A stretch of 64,000 nucleotides of DNA from Formicarius rufipectus (Eukaryota; Chordata; Aves; Passeriformes; Formicariidae): the NCBI GenBank assembly GCA_013399695.1, contig VXAU01000760.1, forward strand, positions 1,178,001 to 1,242,000. The letters are read 5' to 3'. Below the pieces are notes generated by a model. The model saw nothing but the letters and a program-made list of their open reading frames with translations, did not search any database and was not told where the DNA came from. Of the stretch, positions 49,436 through 61,290 are shown in pieces; positions within the stretch are counted from its first letter, which is position 1; each line of letters starts with the position of its first letter. A program made the translations under genes and the position numbers.

Positions 49436-51955
49436 AAGGTCTCCAGGTTCACAAGAACAGGAACATTCATGTATCCCGTGGGTACCAACACTTCCTGACT
49501 TTTTCAGTGTCAAGGCTCAGAATCATCACAGCATCTTAAGATTGCAGAGAGAAAGAGTTTGTGCTGGGGACTGTTTGAATGCAGGGCCCAGAAATGGCAG
49601 CTCTGGAAGCTCTTCCTTTTGGGGATGTGCTACCAGATGGAGGTAGCTGGCAGGTGTTGGACAGTGTTCCACAGCTAATGAATAACCACTATATGCAACT
49701 GAAATAAAGTGGGAGGAAGGGGCCAAAAAGCATAACCTAAATAATTCACGGGACTTGACATAGTTGGTTTGAAAAAAAAAAAAATTGCCAAATTGGAATT
49801 TGTTTTTTTTTGTGATTTGTTGTGTTTCTCACTACTCCACACCCATGCCCCACATCCAGATAGAGCTTTGGATTTTTAAAGATAAATAGCTTCAGTGAAC
49901 GTTTCAATAAATTCCCCACAATAAAAGATGTGTTAAAAAAAAAAAAAATTAAAAAATCCAACCTTCCCATACCCTCTTTAAGCTCTTGAGTATAGTACTC
50001 AACCTGGATGCCAAACTTTGAATTTCTATTAAAATGCCTGAAAATAAATGTATGGTTTGCTGTGAATTAAATAAACTGCATGCATTGCTTTGTAAAAAAT
50101 ATAATCCAGTGCACAATGATATCCAGTAAACAAAAGAAAACATTCCAAGCTTATTGTGTTATGAATGATAAAAGAGACTCTGAGAGCTGTCTTCTGCTCC
50201 TTGTGCATGTCTGTGGTACAGGTCCTGCCTGCCTTTGCTGGCAGCATAGCTCAAAATTCTTCAGCACAGGAAAGAATGCTTGTAAGACTGCAAAGCTCAG
50301 ATTTCAAGTTTACTGAAATTCAGGGCTGCAAAGGTTCCTTCTTTAGAATGGGGAGCCCAGGACTTTTTGTACTCTGCCAGCACTGCTGACATGCTCTCCA
50401 TCTGCTCTGTATCTTGGTTTCTGTATCTGTAAAATGCAGTAATACTGTTTGGGAGGAGCAGGAAGCACAACTCTCTTATGTTTTTGAGATCTCTTAGATT
50501 TTTCAGCTATTTGGATTAAATTGGAAAAGAAAGCTGAAATATTTATTGACTACTTAGGTGGCAGAGTCCCTTTGTTCTTGTAAGGTCTGAACCAATATTT
50601 ACCATTAAGAGTTTTATTAAGTTGCTCAGGTGGGGTTATGGTCTCTCACATGGGAAAGATATGGGTGCTGCCTGGACAAATAAAAATTTATACTCTTCTA
50701 TCAAACTCACATATTTTTTTAAAAAAGATGGGATTTACCACTGACTGAGGATCCTAGACACCTGAACAGAAGTGAACAGAAGCTACTTATTACTGTTGAA
50801 TATCTACCTTCTTGCACCTCAAACTTTCTAAAGAGCAATGCAACAAATTTAAAAATTCTTGGCACCCAGCCCTAAAACTGTAGTTTTCTAAATACTGATA
50901 ATTATTTTTCATCCATCTTAACACTTAGAAATTCACATTCAGTTCTTTAGAATTTTTGTGGCTTCTTAATATAAATTCTTTTTCATGTTGATTCTTGAAT
51001 GTGGATTTGAGATGCAATTTCTGGTGTTTAAATTTTGAAAACATTGGTCCCCAGCTATAATTTACAGGACATTTCTGTTGTGTGCTAGGAATTTTTTCTA
51101 GGCTAACAGGTGGGTTTGTTAACTTAAACATTGTAAATATGCTGTCTTCGAGTATTTTTTAATTATTGAGTTATTTGTGCAAGTAATAGAGTGGCAGAGC
51201 TGTGAAGGCATTCAGGAAAAATTGTGGTCTTGTTCTTGAAATGTTTCTTCCCTATACCACCATCTCTGTGTAGAACCTTTCCTTACACACGTTTGTTGCA
51301 ATGAAACATGTAACTGGAAATAACAGCAGAGAAAGGGTCTCTTGCAGTGGTTTGTCCTGCAAGCTTTCCTCATGTAATTTGTGGATTGACTCATGGGCTG
51401 AGCATCTCTGCTTCTGTGGTTAGACTAATTAATTGCAAGATATATTTCCTTTAACTCTAAACCTCTTACCTTTTGCATGAATGAGAAAATTTGAGGAAAA
51501 TAGCATCAAACTTCTGAGATTTCTTTTCTTCTCATTTCTTTTTTGTTTTGCTAACATCTCCAATGTTTAATTAAGGTTTTGCTGGCAGTATATGGAATTA
51601 GTATCCAGCAGTAATTACTTTGTGTGATCATAATAATCTCAAGATGTATGGAAGTTTATTTCTGTGTCTGTTTAATTAGTAGGTCTGGAAATTATCTTAA
51701 AATGCATTGCTTTAAAAAGGGCCTTTTCTGAATGAACTGAATTCCAGCCTCATTTATTCCTTCTTTTTGATTACAGTATACCTTCTTACTCCATGCCAGT
51801 TATATTAAAATCATATTCAAGTAACCAAGGCAGTTCAACAGTGTTTTAAGGGTGAGCTTAGGGATGAAAAAACTCAGAGAATATGAATGCTTATTGTCAG
51901 CCTGCAGAGAGACTTACAGGATATAAAGTTTGCATTTGCTCAGATGATAATACCT
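49436..51955. other. Unique non-coding DNA
   Basis: No gene is supported. Poly-A runs lie at 49772-49784 and 49935-49948 and a MIR-like relic at 50365-50450. The remainder is AT-rich and featureless. Confidence 0.6.
50365..50450 (+). mobile_element. Possible MIR SINE relic
   Basis: The stretch TTGGTTTCTGTATCTGTAAA then ATGCAGTAATACTG parallels the MIR 3' half (CTCAGTTTCCTCATCTGTAAAATGGGGATAATA). It is preceded at the expected distance by ACTCTGCCAGCACTGCTGAC, comparable to the MIR GCTCTGCCACTTACTAGCTG. The order and spacing agree but identity is low. MIR copies are few and old in birds. Confidence 0.4.
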
Positions 51956-52160
51956 GGCTACAGGTGACCTTTCAGCATCTCCCCCTTCCTATTAAGCTTC
52001 TGTTGTTGCTTAAAATAAAGTGACTATTCGATAAAGCTCAGCAAAATGCCTCAGGGCTACTCACTTCTGAAAAAACAAGCTGAACCTATCAGATAAAGCT
52101 GTCAGGGCTTGGGCTTTATCTAACACTGCACACTTTTATAAATTGATTCACTTTTCTGCC
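51956..52160. promoter_or_regulatory. GATA-site cluster, enhancer-like
   Basis: Three GATAAAGC words lie within 100 bp: CGATAAAGCTC near 52029, AGATAAAGC at 52091-52099, and the reverse-oriented GCTTTATCT at 52113-52121. The last two are exact inverted copies 13 nt apart. AGATAA is the GATA-factor consensus. The surrounding DNA is non-repetitive. Spacing and repetition suggest a regulatory element, but this is motif inference only. Confidence 0.35.
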
Positions 52161-52560
52161 AACCCAACATGTCCATGAAATAGCTTGGCTGCAGCTACAA
52201 GTACAATTATTATTCTGCCCGAGGTGATTTGTGTGGTCTTAGAGCCCGGCACACATCCATTTATCCTCAAAGAGATGGTAGATAACATAGACACCAGCCT
52301 GCACTCCAGGCAGCAGATGACTGGCAGCTTTGCCATGACGGGGTGGGGGCACACCAGCCCCACGTCCTGGTGGGAATGGGTGTCAGTCTCCAGGAGCTGG
52401 CCAGGGCCACGGCCACAGAGCCAGGCTCTGGGAAGAATCCTGTTGGAGACGTGACAACTTTGATACCTTGCTGCATTCCAATCCTAACCCCAAGGAATCT
52501 GCCTGGTTCCTGACTGCAGGGAAGAGCCTTCGTGCTCATGGATACCTGCAGGCACTTACT
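52161..52560. other. GC- and CpG-richer island
   Basis: About 350 bp whose core (52330-52450) is GC-rich with several CpG (TGACGGGGTGGGGGC, CACGTCCTGG, CCACGGCCACAG). That is unusual in this window. Open frames of about 90 codons run on both strands, as GC-rich DNA permits; none resembles a known family. It could be a small CpG-bearing regulatory element continuing the GATA cluster, or a decayed repeat. I see no promoter architecture. Confidence 0.35.
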
Positions 52561-55319
52561 AAAATAAATGGAATGTGCCTATTTTCTTGTATATATCACA
52601 AACATATGCAGCATATTAAGCTGACTTTGTAATTGCATTGTTTACAGCTTTATATAAATCAACAAAAGTAATTTTTTGCAAGAAATCTTTATTATATTTG
52701 CTTCCCCCTCCCCAGGAGTAAATATTTAAGCTCATTACTTCCTTGGAGTGAGAAAAAAAATAATTTTTAGATGGACACTACCTTCCCAATAGCAGATCAA
52801 GAAGTGTAGTACTTAGAGCACGTGACTTCTGGATATCAATGCTGTGGATCTTGTATTTTCATTTCTTTGCCCTGCAGCCTGAATAAACTTACTTACTGAT
52901 GCACTTACTGATGTACAGTGGAATATAGCATATACCTTTATCTACTTAGTTCAGCAAAATCCAGAAAAGATTAAACATAGAATAATCTCAAAATGTAATG
53001 AATAGATTAAAAAAAATAAAATTACAATAGAATTACAAAAGCAGATATTAAATGCAAGCATAGGTGTAGTATTTGAAACTATTTAATTTTATTTAAAAAA
53101 TAATAATTAAGAAAACCCAAACACCAAAACATGTCAAGATTTCAAATTGTTAATATTCATTCAACCTGTTGTTTTTAAAGAAAGAGCAGATATAACAAAA
53201 AAAATAATTAAATGAAATAAAGGAAAATATATACCATCTTAAATAAGCATTGCAGGGTTTTATTATCTCATAGATAGAATTAGTTTACCAGAAGGCAATT
53301 AGTAACATCTTTTGCTAAAAATCTAATTTGAAATTTGGGTGATGTTAATAGTTGTGTAAAGTACACAATCTTCTCTTAAAGCAGAAAAAACACCCTTGTG
53401 GGTAATTTTATGTCATTGCAGAGCTTGATAATAAAGCTGTTTGTATTGTGCTATATTCAAATATTGATCTGATCAAAATTTTCCATTGAAATGACTACTT
53501 CTCCAAATAGAAAACACAAGAATAAATCCATTGTGAGTTGAAGTATTTAATATTGGGTGGGTTTTTTTTCAATATTTCATATATTTCCTTCCTGTTTTAT
53601 TTTCAATTACAATTTTTTTTTGAACGCCTTTTTTTTCATCATCGAGAATGAACTCAGCTTTCCTAATCCCTGCCCCAGTGGCCTGGGGGAAAAAAATGTA
53701 ATTGCTTTTATAAAAACTTTTTGTCTAACTTGAGTTTTAACTGAAGAGAGAAAGAATCTGTCTCTGGTCTCCTTGGACATACTGACATGTGTTCCCTGCC
53801 AGTGGAAGGACAGCTGGATGAGACTGTACCTCTTCAAAGGACAGCACTGAGAGCTGTTATTGTTTCATTCTGCTGCAAAAAAAGATCCCACAGATAGTAC
53901 TATTAGCAACATTCTTAAAATGGGGACTGAAAGGTTTAATTAATTTGATTAAAGAAAAGTAAACAAATATGAAGGAGTTCAGAGACCAGCGGTTCCCACT
54001 GATGTCATGGAAAATGTGTTGACTAAGCATCTTTTAAAAGTAAGCCACATATTGGAAAGTAGTTCATGTAATGCTGAGAGCAAAGAAAATAAATATGCAG
54101 GCATTGGAAAATAAAGACAGTTGTTTAATAGGATGTGGCAACAGGAGAAAATTTCTCTCTCTGCAGCCAAACCCCTACCAGTGTTCACAGCCGTGCTTCC
54201 AACCACCAGCATCGGTGATCAGATGAAACAATGTTTGTGTATCTTTTGCATTTCTTTTTCTTTGCTGTTTCTGTCCTGAGCAGAAAGACACGATTTTAAC
54301 CTATGGGAAGTAACGATACTGCAAAGCTGTACCCTCTGTGAATACATAGATGGAGATTGCTCAGATCTCTTAGATCTAAACACAACGAGTAACTGATGAA
54401 GGATGTGCCTAAAGTAATAACGAAATAGAAGTGTAGGAAGTACAGAGCAGTATCTACATACTTTTGTTAGAAATGTGCTTATATGCTGTGTTGAATTGTC
54501 GCCCAAGAGTTTTTTTCCCCCCCCATATTGACTCTACTACCTTGTGACAACTGAATGAGATTGCAAATTAAGATGTTTCATAGGCTTTTCATCATTGCAA
54601 AAATATGTGAAGCTTCTTTGCAGCTCCTGTATTAGCTTACCACGCTGCAGACCTCTGGGAAAGGACATGACTAAGTCACAGGTAGTTTAATGCTTGGTCT
54701 GGCCTTCAGGCTTCCAGTTAATGGTTTGGAGTGAAACTAAATATATGCAGTAAACCAAACAGACCTGGATTTTGTTTAGTTTTGTTTTGTTTTTCACAGC
54801 TGGCACAGTGCAATGCTATCTAAAGTGTGAAAAGAATTCTGCTTAAAGAAACTGCAAAGTGGCAGAACAGAGCTTTCCCTAGAGACTGAATGTGCAATAT
54901 CAAACATACAAACTGTAGGGTCCACTGAATAGGAGAGGGTACAAGGAAAACTCATTTTGAAGAAGCAGAGATCAATATTTCCTGCAGCAAATGCTGGCAA
55001 AAAGTAGCATCAAGAAGAAAGATCTAGCAACATTAAAAGAAACAAGATTTAGTATATTATTTATGGCATAGAAAAGGACTGAGGTATTTTTTTAAAATGA
55101 TTGGTGGAGTAAACTCAGGGCTTTGAAAGATACAGCTGTACCAGCATCTTAATATAAGAAACAAATGAGTGTTAGTCTCACAATTTATCTTAGTTCTGTT
55201 GCTCCAGAGTACAAAATAGATATACTGGTAATTAAATTAAACTTGTTGTTTCTTTCTTTCTTTCTTTCTTGCAGTAGTTGTTAGGCAGACACCATTTTTT
55301 ATGACTTAGCAATAACAAG
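52561..55319. other. AT-rich non-coding DNA
   Basis: The stretch 52980-53230 is markedly A-rich with many short A-runs. T-runs near 53560-53640 and a T/C tract at 54510-54524 follow. No gene is supported. Confidence 0.6.
55249..55270 (+). repeat. (TTTC)n microsatellite
   Basis: Five and a half perfect TTTC units followed by TTGCAG. The combination looks like a splice acceptor, but no open exon follows. Confidence 0.9.
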
Positions 55320-55810
55320 CATTGATTTGTGTGCCTTGTAATCTATTTGTTCTTACACGCATCTCACCCACACCCACCCACGCTCTCTGCTTCGAGTAAT
55401 CACAATGCTACAGTGCTGGAGGGGTAACACAATTAATTTTTAGCATGTAATCACTGTGAGAAGGTCATAATCCCTCACTCTTAGCCAGCTGTTGTCACAA
55501 TTTCACACTGACAATTCTGGTACGATGAATGAAATATATAAAATTGGCCTCAATAAGAAATACTCCCCATTAAGTTACTTGATTATATAATACATTGAGA
55601 CTGATTTATGTCCTCTGCTGTATATGAAGTTGTAGTTGATTCACTTTGGACAAAAATGTTAAATGAACTAATTAAAGAATAATCCCTAACCAGATGGGTT
55701 TGTTTCTGCATCAGAAAATACAGGCCAGTAATAAATGATCTGCAGATTCAGTTTTTAAACTATCCATGGATAATTCTAATTAAATTGCCCTGCTAAAAGT
55801 ACACCAAAGT
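55320..55810. promoter_or_regulatory. Candidate conserved non-coding element, homeodomain sites
   Basis: The stretch is repeat-free and carries several homeodomain cores: CAATTAATTTTTAGC near 55430, TAATTA at 55669-55674 and TAATTA at 55777-55782. It also holds CACCCACACCCACCCACGC near 55367 (KLF/SP-like) and AAATGATCTGCAGATTCAG near 55734. The texture resembles developmental enhancers. No alignment was possible, so confidence is low. Confidence 0.3.
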
Positions 55811-56574
55811 ACCATATTAAATGCAAAGTATCTGATCCAGAAGAACTGCTGAAGTGTGTTGCAGCATGTAGCTTCATTATGTAAATGAGAGCCCCCAAGG
55901 GTCATTCAGCGGGCTAAACCCCCTCTACCAGAGGTAGAAGTATGTCAGAGTACCTGCTTTCCCACAAATGAAGACTTAACAAAATCATGCTGTGTATTCT
56001 TCTAAAAGTGCCAGACTAGGTTCTAGCAAACAGAGCTTGATTTTTGGTTCTGTATTAAAGAGATGAGGGAGAAACAGATACAGTTTATAGATAGTTGTGA
56101 ATGACTCTTTCAAAGTTATATTAATTTTGAGGTAATTATTTGAGCAGATAATTGAAAAGTCTGACACGTTGATGTTCTCCTCAGCTGGCAGTTCTGGTAC
56201 AGGAGATGAAATCTTGGGTGGGAAAGTGAGGGTTTGGTTGCCCAGAGTTTACCAGATGCAGGAACACTCCGTGGAGCTCCTCCTATCATGGATCACATGA
56301 AGAAGCTCTAAGACCTCTTTAGAACTGAGCATTTCTGACATATTTATTTAGGACAATTAAAATTTGTTTAAATCCTTTGGAGGAAAAATGGAGGAAACCA
56401 CTACCCCTCACTTTTGATCTGCTCTTAACTGCAATTTCTCACTAGCAATTCTGACACAAGAAATTAACTATATAGAAATCATCCTACTTCATATATTAGA
56501 AGCAGGTGTTTGTTTCATTAAGTCCATTTCATCGGCTTGGCCATGTTTCAAGATTTGGCTAATAGAGAATTGTT

Positions 56575-56766
56575 TTGTCATTCTCCCTCCCTCATCTCTT
56601 TCTGTTCCCTGTTTGATTTTGCTCTTTCCTCACTCACTTTTTCTTGCTTGTGCACTCACACGTGCTGTCACTCACTTGTTTTTTCGCTCTCACATGCTCT
56701 TGCTCTCTCTTTGCTTCCTACTTTTCACCTCCTTCTCTCTCCCCTTTCCTTCTCTTATCGTACTCT
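56575..56766. repeat. Pyrimidine-rich stretch
   Basis: About 190 bp strongly enriched for C and T on the plus strand, with CTCTCT and CACTCAC words but no clean tandem unit. It looks like a decayed (CT)n/(CACT)n simple repeat. Confidence 0.7.
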
Positions 56767-57232
56767 GCCTGAATCTCCTACTGTGAAATTGCTATTGTTT
56801 CATATGAAAATGAGATGCAAAATATAATTCTGCAGTTGGTTCTAGAAGTATCAAACCCCATAAAACAACTATACAGAATTCTGTATCAATGCTCAATCCC
56901 TGAAATTAACATTTCGCTGTAGTTGCAAAAACTATGTGAGACCACCTTCATATTGGAAGAAAAGTGAACTTCACAGGACTTGGAAGATCCGTCAGTATTT
57001 ACAAGATGTTCTTTGTTTAGACAACCCAAATAATTGAAATATTACATAGTACTACTTAGATATCACAAATATTTTTGAGTTTATCCATTGATGGAAGGAA
57101 AGGTCTCAGGAATAAGAACATGCTTAGAGGTCCTGGTAACAGCAGGGAGGTCCTTTTTGGTAACTGAGTCTGGAAGTGACTGAATCAGAAATGTGGGCAT
57201 TTTCCTGCAAGTACAGCCCAGGGGTCTGGTTG

Positions 57233-57257
57233 GTTTGTTTGTTTGTTTGTTTTTTTA
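57233..57257 (+). repeat. (GTTT)n microsatellite
   Basis: Consecutive GTTT units followed by seven T. The same unit and strand occur at 17101-17120. Confidence 0.9.
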
Positions 57258-57671
57258 TTGTTGTTCTTTCTTCCAAAAAAGACAAAACATATTCTTAAGG
57301 CACTGACAGTATAGTTAATTTTGGGTGAAGCGAATCATTTTCAGTAGCATAATGTAACCTTACAATATTAGATTCTTGCCAAACCATGTATATTTTTTTC
57401 AGACAGAAGCTCCTACTTACAGCCTTTGTGACATTGAGAGAAAGTGAAAGTTCACTAGAATGAAGTATTTACCAGGGATGTTTGCAGCATTTAGTCAATA
57501 GATGCTCCAGCCTTGGCAAACTGTAAAAAAGAGAACACTGTCATAGGTGTCTTTTAATCCTGCTAACCCATACAGTGTCTGCCTCACTGATATGGCAATT
57601 TAATTAGCAGAACACTAATTACTAGAACTGTGGGATCTTCACAGCCTAATCTTATAAACAAACTCTTTTTC

Positions 57672-57689
57672 AAAAAAAAAAAAAAAAAA
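57672..57689. repeat. Poly-A run (18)
   Basis: Eighteen consecutive A. No retrogene body is recognised upstream. Confidence 0.9.
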
Positions 57690-60600
57690 GCTCTTTGAAC
57701 TGTCCTTATAGAAAAACCTCCTCCTAAGTCCCATAGATTTTTGTTATATTTTCTCCCCCTGTTTCCCTTGTATCTCCTCAGACATAAAGAAATCCTTATC
57801 TCTTTCCTGATTTTACATGTCTTTCCTTCATTTCATTGGTCACTGTGTGTCTAGGAAGCCATTTAAGGGTTCTTGTTCATGTTTGTACATCCTGAGTGTG
57901 GCCATATCAATATCTAGTACAGGAAAAGATTTAAAAAAACCCTGTTCTGTTTGTTTGCTTTTGTTAAAGCAGGATTTCCTCCTACATCATGTCTTCTGAT
58001 TAGGCTCTAGATTTGGGAAACATATAAAGCACTTTCTTATTTAACTTCATTGAGGAAAGCAGCTCAGCACACTTAAACTCTATTCTTTTCAATATGTAAG
58101 CATTCCGCTGACTTTTGACAAAGCCTGTCTCCATAAAGCCAGTGGCATTTTAGAAAGTTTCTATTAAGTAAATAGAACAGAAACATTTTTATGATGCTGA
58201 GCTTAGCAGTCTTGAACTGCTGGACAAAAGCTGGGGGTTTCCTGTAGCTCTGGAGATGAGTCTCAAGAGTTGGCACAGCTGTCAGTGGTCTTAGTGGCAG
58301 CGGGATGGGAGACCCAGGGTGGAGCTGTTGAGGAATAGAGAAAGAAGAGATATTTTACACACAGTGGTTCTTTTCTCTCAGTTTTCTGTGTGTCAAGCCT
58401 TGGATTTTTTACATATCCAGGAACTTGATATTTTGAGAATAGTGGTATACCTTTATTCAGTGATGTCTGGGTCTTTTTCAGCCTTTCAAGCGCAAAGTGA
58501 AGCCTAGACAGGTACTCAGTGGTGTACTTTGATATTGAAAGTGATTTTTTTCAATTGCTTTCCCTAAACTGTAGTAAAAGAGATGTTATCTCCTTCATTC
58601 CCTTGACGCATTTTAAATTTAAACCTGAGACAACAGTTTGCATCTGACAGCTCTAGGTGTGAAGCAAAATCTATTTGAAACTGAAATTCCAATGAATCAT
58701 TGGGGCAGGAAATACTTATGAATATTTTACAGGGAAAAAAGAGTGTTGTCAGATTTAACATCTGCCATGTCCCCTCCTTGAAAAAGAAGCACATCCTAGC
58801 TTGTGATTTTGAGAGGATCCTTGTAGGTTAATTGTGCAATGTGGGTATTTGTTAAAGCAATTACCTTACTTACAAATAGGGAAGAGAAGAGATATAAATC
58901 CTTCAGGGTATCAGAAAATCTTGAGGATGGTTTTTTTCTTTTTCATTTTGGACAAACAGTCTCTTTATGTAAAAAATAAACTCCATAAAATGTGTAAAGG
59001 TGAAATGGTGACTGTTTGAGAGGATATTAGCTGACTAGGCACAGAACAGGAATTCAGCAAGGTGTAGGTAAGGTTTCTAATTTTAGAATCTGATTTTGCA
59101 AATGCTTCAGTGTATACATAACTCTGCTCACAACCAGGGAGGAAGGAAGCATAAAGTTTAAGCACATGCACATGTTCCTGCAAGGCCTTTTGTTCAATTT
59201 CTGAATGGAGTTTTTCCACAAGTCCTGAGATAAATTGATGGTAGCAATTAAGCAACTCACCCTTCTATTTTTTATTTTTTTCCCCCTTTTTGGTTTGAGG
59301 CTTCAGAAAACCTTTCTGTAAAGAATTAGATTTCCCCTCCCCATATTATATATTAAACATAACTTCATAAGAACACCTATCTCTTTCACAGGAAGTGCAT
59401 TTAAATCTGACAGTCTTTCCTCTCTTTATAGCCTTTTTTTTTTTTAATTTATAAGTGCTGTCAACTCTCAAAGCATACTGTGACTGAGTATTATCTTCCA
59501 GAGAACTCTATGTCTTTCACTGGGCTTTTCTTATGCTTATGGTGAGTCATTTCTCTATGGATTTTTCCTTTTCTGTGCTAAATGCAGTTTCACTATGCTG
59601 AAGAACTGTTATGTTTGATTTAGTATAAATGTGCTGCTTATACATGTATTTCGTAGCAATATCTTTGAAAACAAAGACAAATACTTTTCCAGAAGTGGGA
59701 GGGAAATACATTACCTGAAAAAAAGAAAACCAGGCGGTTGTTTTCAACAACTGGATATCTTATTGTGTATTTAATCTGGTGCCTAACAAAACTATTTCTG
59801 AAAAGCAGAAAAATGGCATTTCTTTTTGAAAAGCCTTGCAAATACCAAGAGGAATCACCTCTCAGCTGTACCCAAGCAATGAATAAATCAGACTGGTGGT
59901 TGAAGCAGTTCACTCAAACATGGCCTAGTATTATGTCATGGTGATTTTAGGTTTGACCTTATTCCACAATGGCTGAAAATCAGAAAACAAGAGATCTGAC
60001 CAAAGTCTACATTTCCCCACAAATTAATCCTAACAATATTTCATATTAGAAAGATTTTCTCTTAACAAAAATCCCAAATATTTTCAAGGTATTGAAATCA
60101 ACCTATGTGTCTTTCTAAGGAGTATTGTAGAGGGAGGGGGAAATTTGTCCTCTAAAATCTTAAATGTTTTTTGATCCTATTACCCTGACTGAATTCAAAT
60201 GTATCTCACATATTGATCTGAGTTCATTACATTATTGTAGGAAAATAAACAAAAGATATTTTATAGCTTCTAGCTACAGGTTTTAATCTCCAACTCGTAA
60301 AATCCCAGGACTGGGTGAATGAATGGCAATGATATGTGTACTAGATTACAAGTTTATGTGCATATATTCACCTTCAGAAACAATGTAATCCCTTTGGTTT
60401 CATTACAGGATCAAATTTAACTGAAATAAGGCATTCTCAAACCAAAATGCATATATAGTAAAAATTTATTTGAATACTGTTTCATTTGAATGGTTGCCAC
60501 AAAGCCTTATCAGATTTTTTTCTCTGATTTTTAACTGAAAATAAATTGGATTTTCTGTATTTACAGAATAATATTTCTGTTGTTTCCCTTACAAGTTTAT

Positions 60601-61220
60601 TTTCATGCATTTTAAGACTAAAATGTAAATAAGATGCACCTTTGGAAGTCTAACTGACCAGCCTGTTGCTACCACTATTTAATCAGAGATGTGGAAAGTT
60701 CACATCAGTACGGTCTCTTTGCTGCATTTTATATGCATTCTTCCATTTGTTTTGTGACTTTTCTGGATTAGCTATGAATCATTGTTTTGTTTTGTCTTTA
60801 TTTGAACATGGCTCACTACTAAATAAGTCTTTAACCCTGGGCTGGGAAGCTGCCTGAAAAGCATAAGGGATGCTTTCAGATCAAAATGTCAACTCAAATG
60901 TCTCTCCAAGTTAATTTGATGGGTTTTTTTCTCTTAAACCTGGTTAAATCACTGGGAAAGCAATCTTCTTTATGTTCTCTGAAAGGCCATACACAAGAAT
61001 GGCTGTGGAGGATGATCATGTGTCTCATTCAGGACCATCTGAGTGAGTTGCATGCACTGTCCCTCTCTGAAGTGACTGGACAAGCAAAGTGTTATTATGG
61101 ACACACACACTTGGATGGGTGCATTGAATGGTTTTTGATTGTCTGGTTCACTTCATTTCAGTATCTTACGGTCTTAGCCAAGTCCCTTCAGAAACGGAAC
61201 AGGCTAAAGGAAGAAAGAGA

Positions 61221-61290
61221 AGGGGGTTTTGTTGGTTTTTTGGTTTTGTTGTGTTTTTTGTTTAGTTGGTTGGTTTGGTTTGGTTAGTTT
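61221..61290. repeat. G/T-rich tract with TTTGG units
   Basis: GGGGG, T-runs and repeated TTGG/TTTGG units, G/T on the plus strand. Confidence 0.9.

Noticed and set aside
55249..55275. Splice acceptor formed by (TTTC)n then TTGCAG
   Set aside because: The sequence after the AG has early stops in all plus frames and no exon-like content; the tract is a microsatellite.
60886..61287. 133-codon open frame (plus)
   Set aside because: It ends in a G/T low-complexity tract, has no recognisable family and no splice or promoter context.
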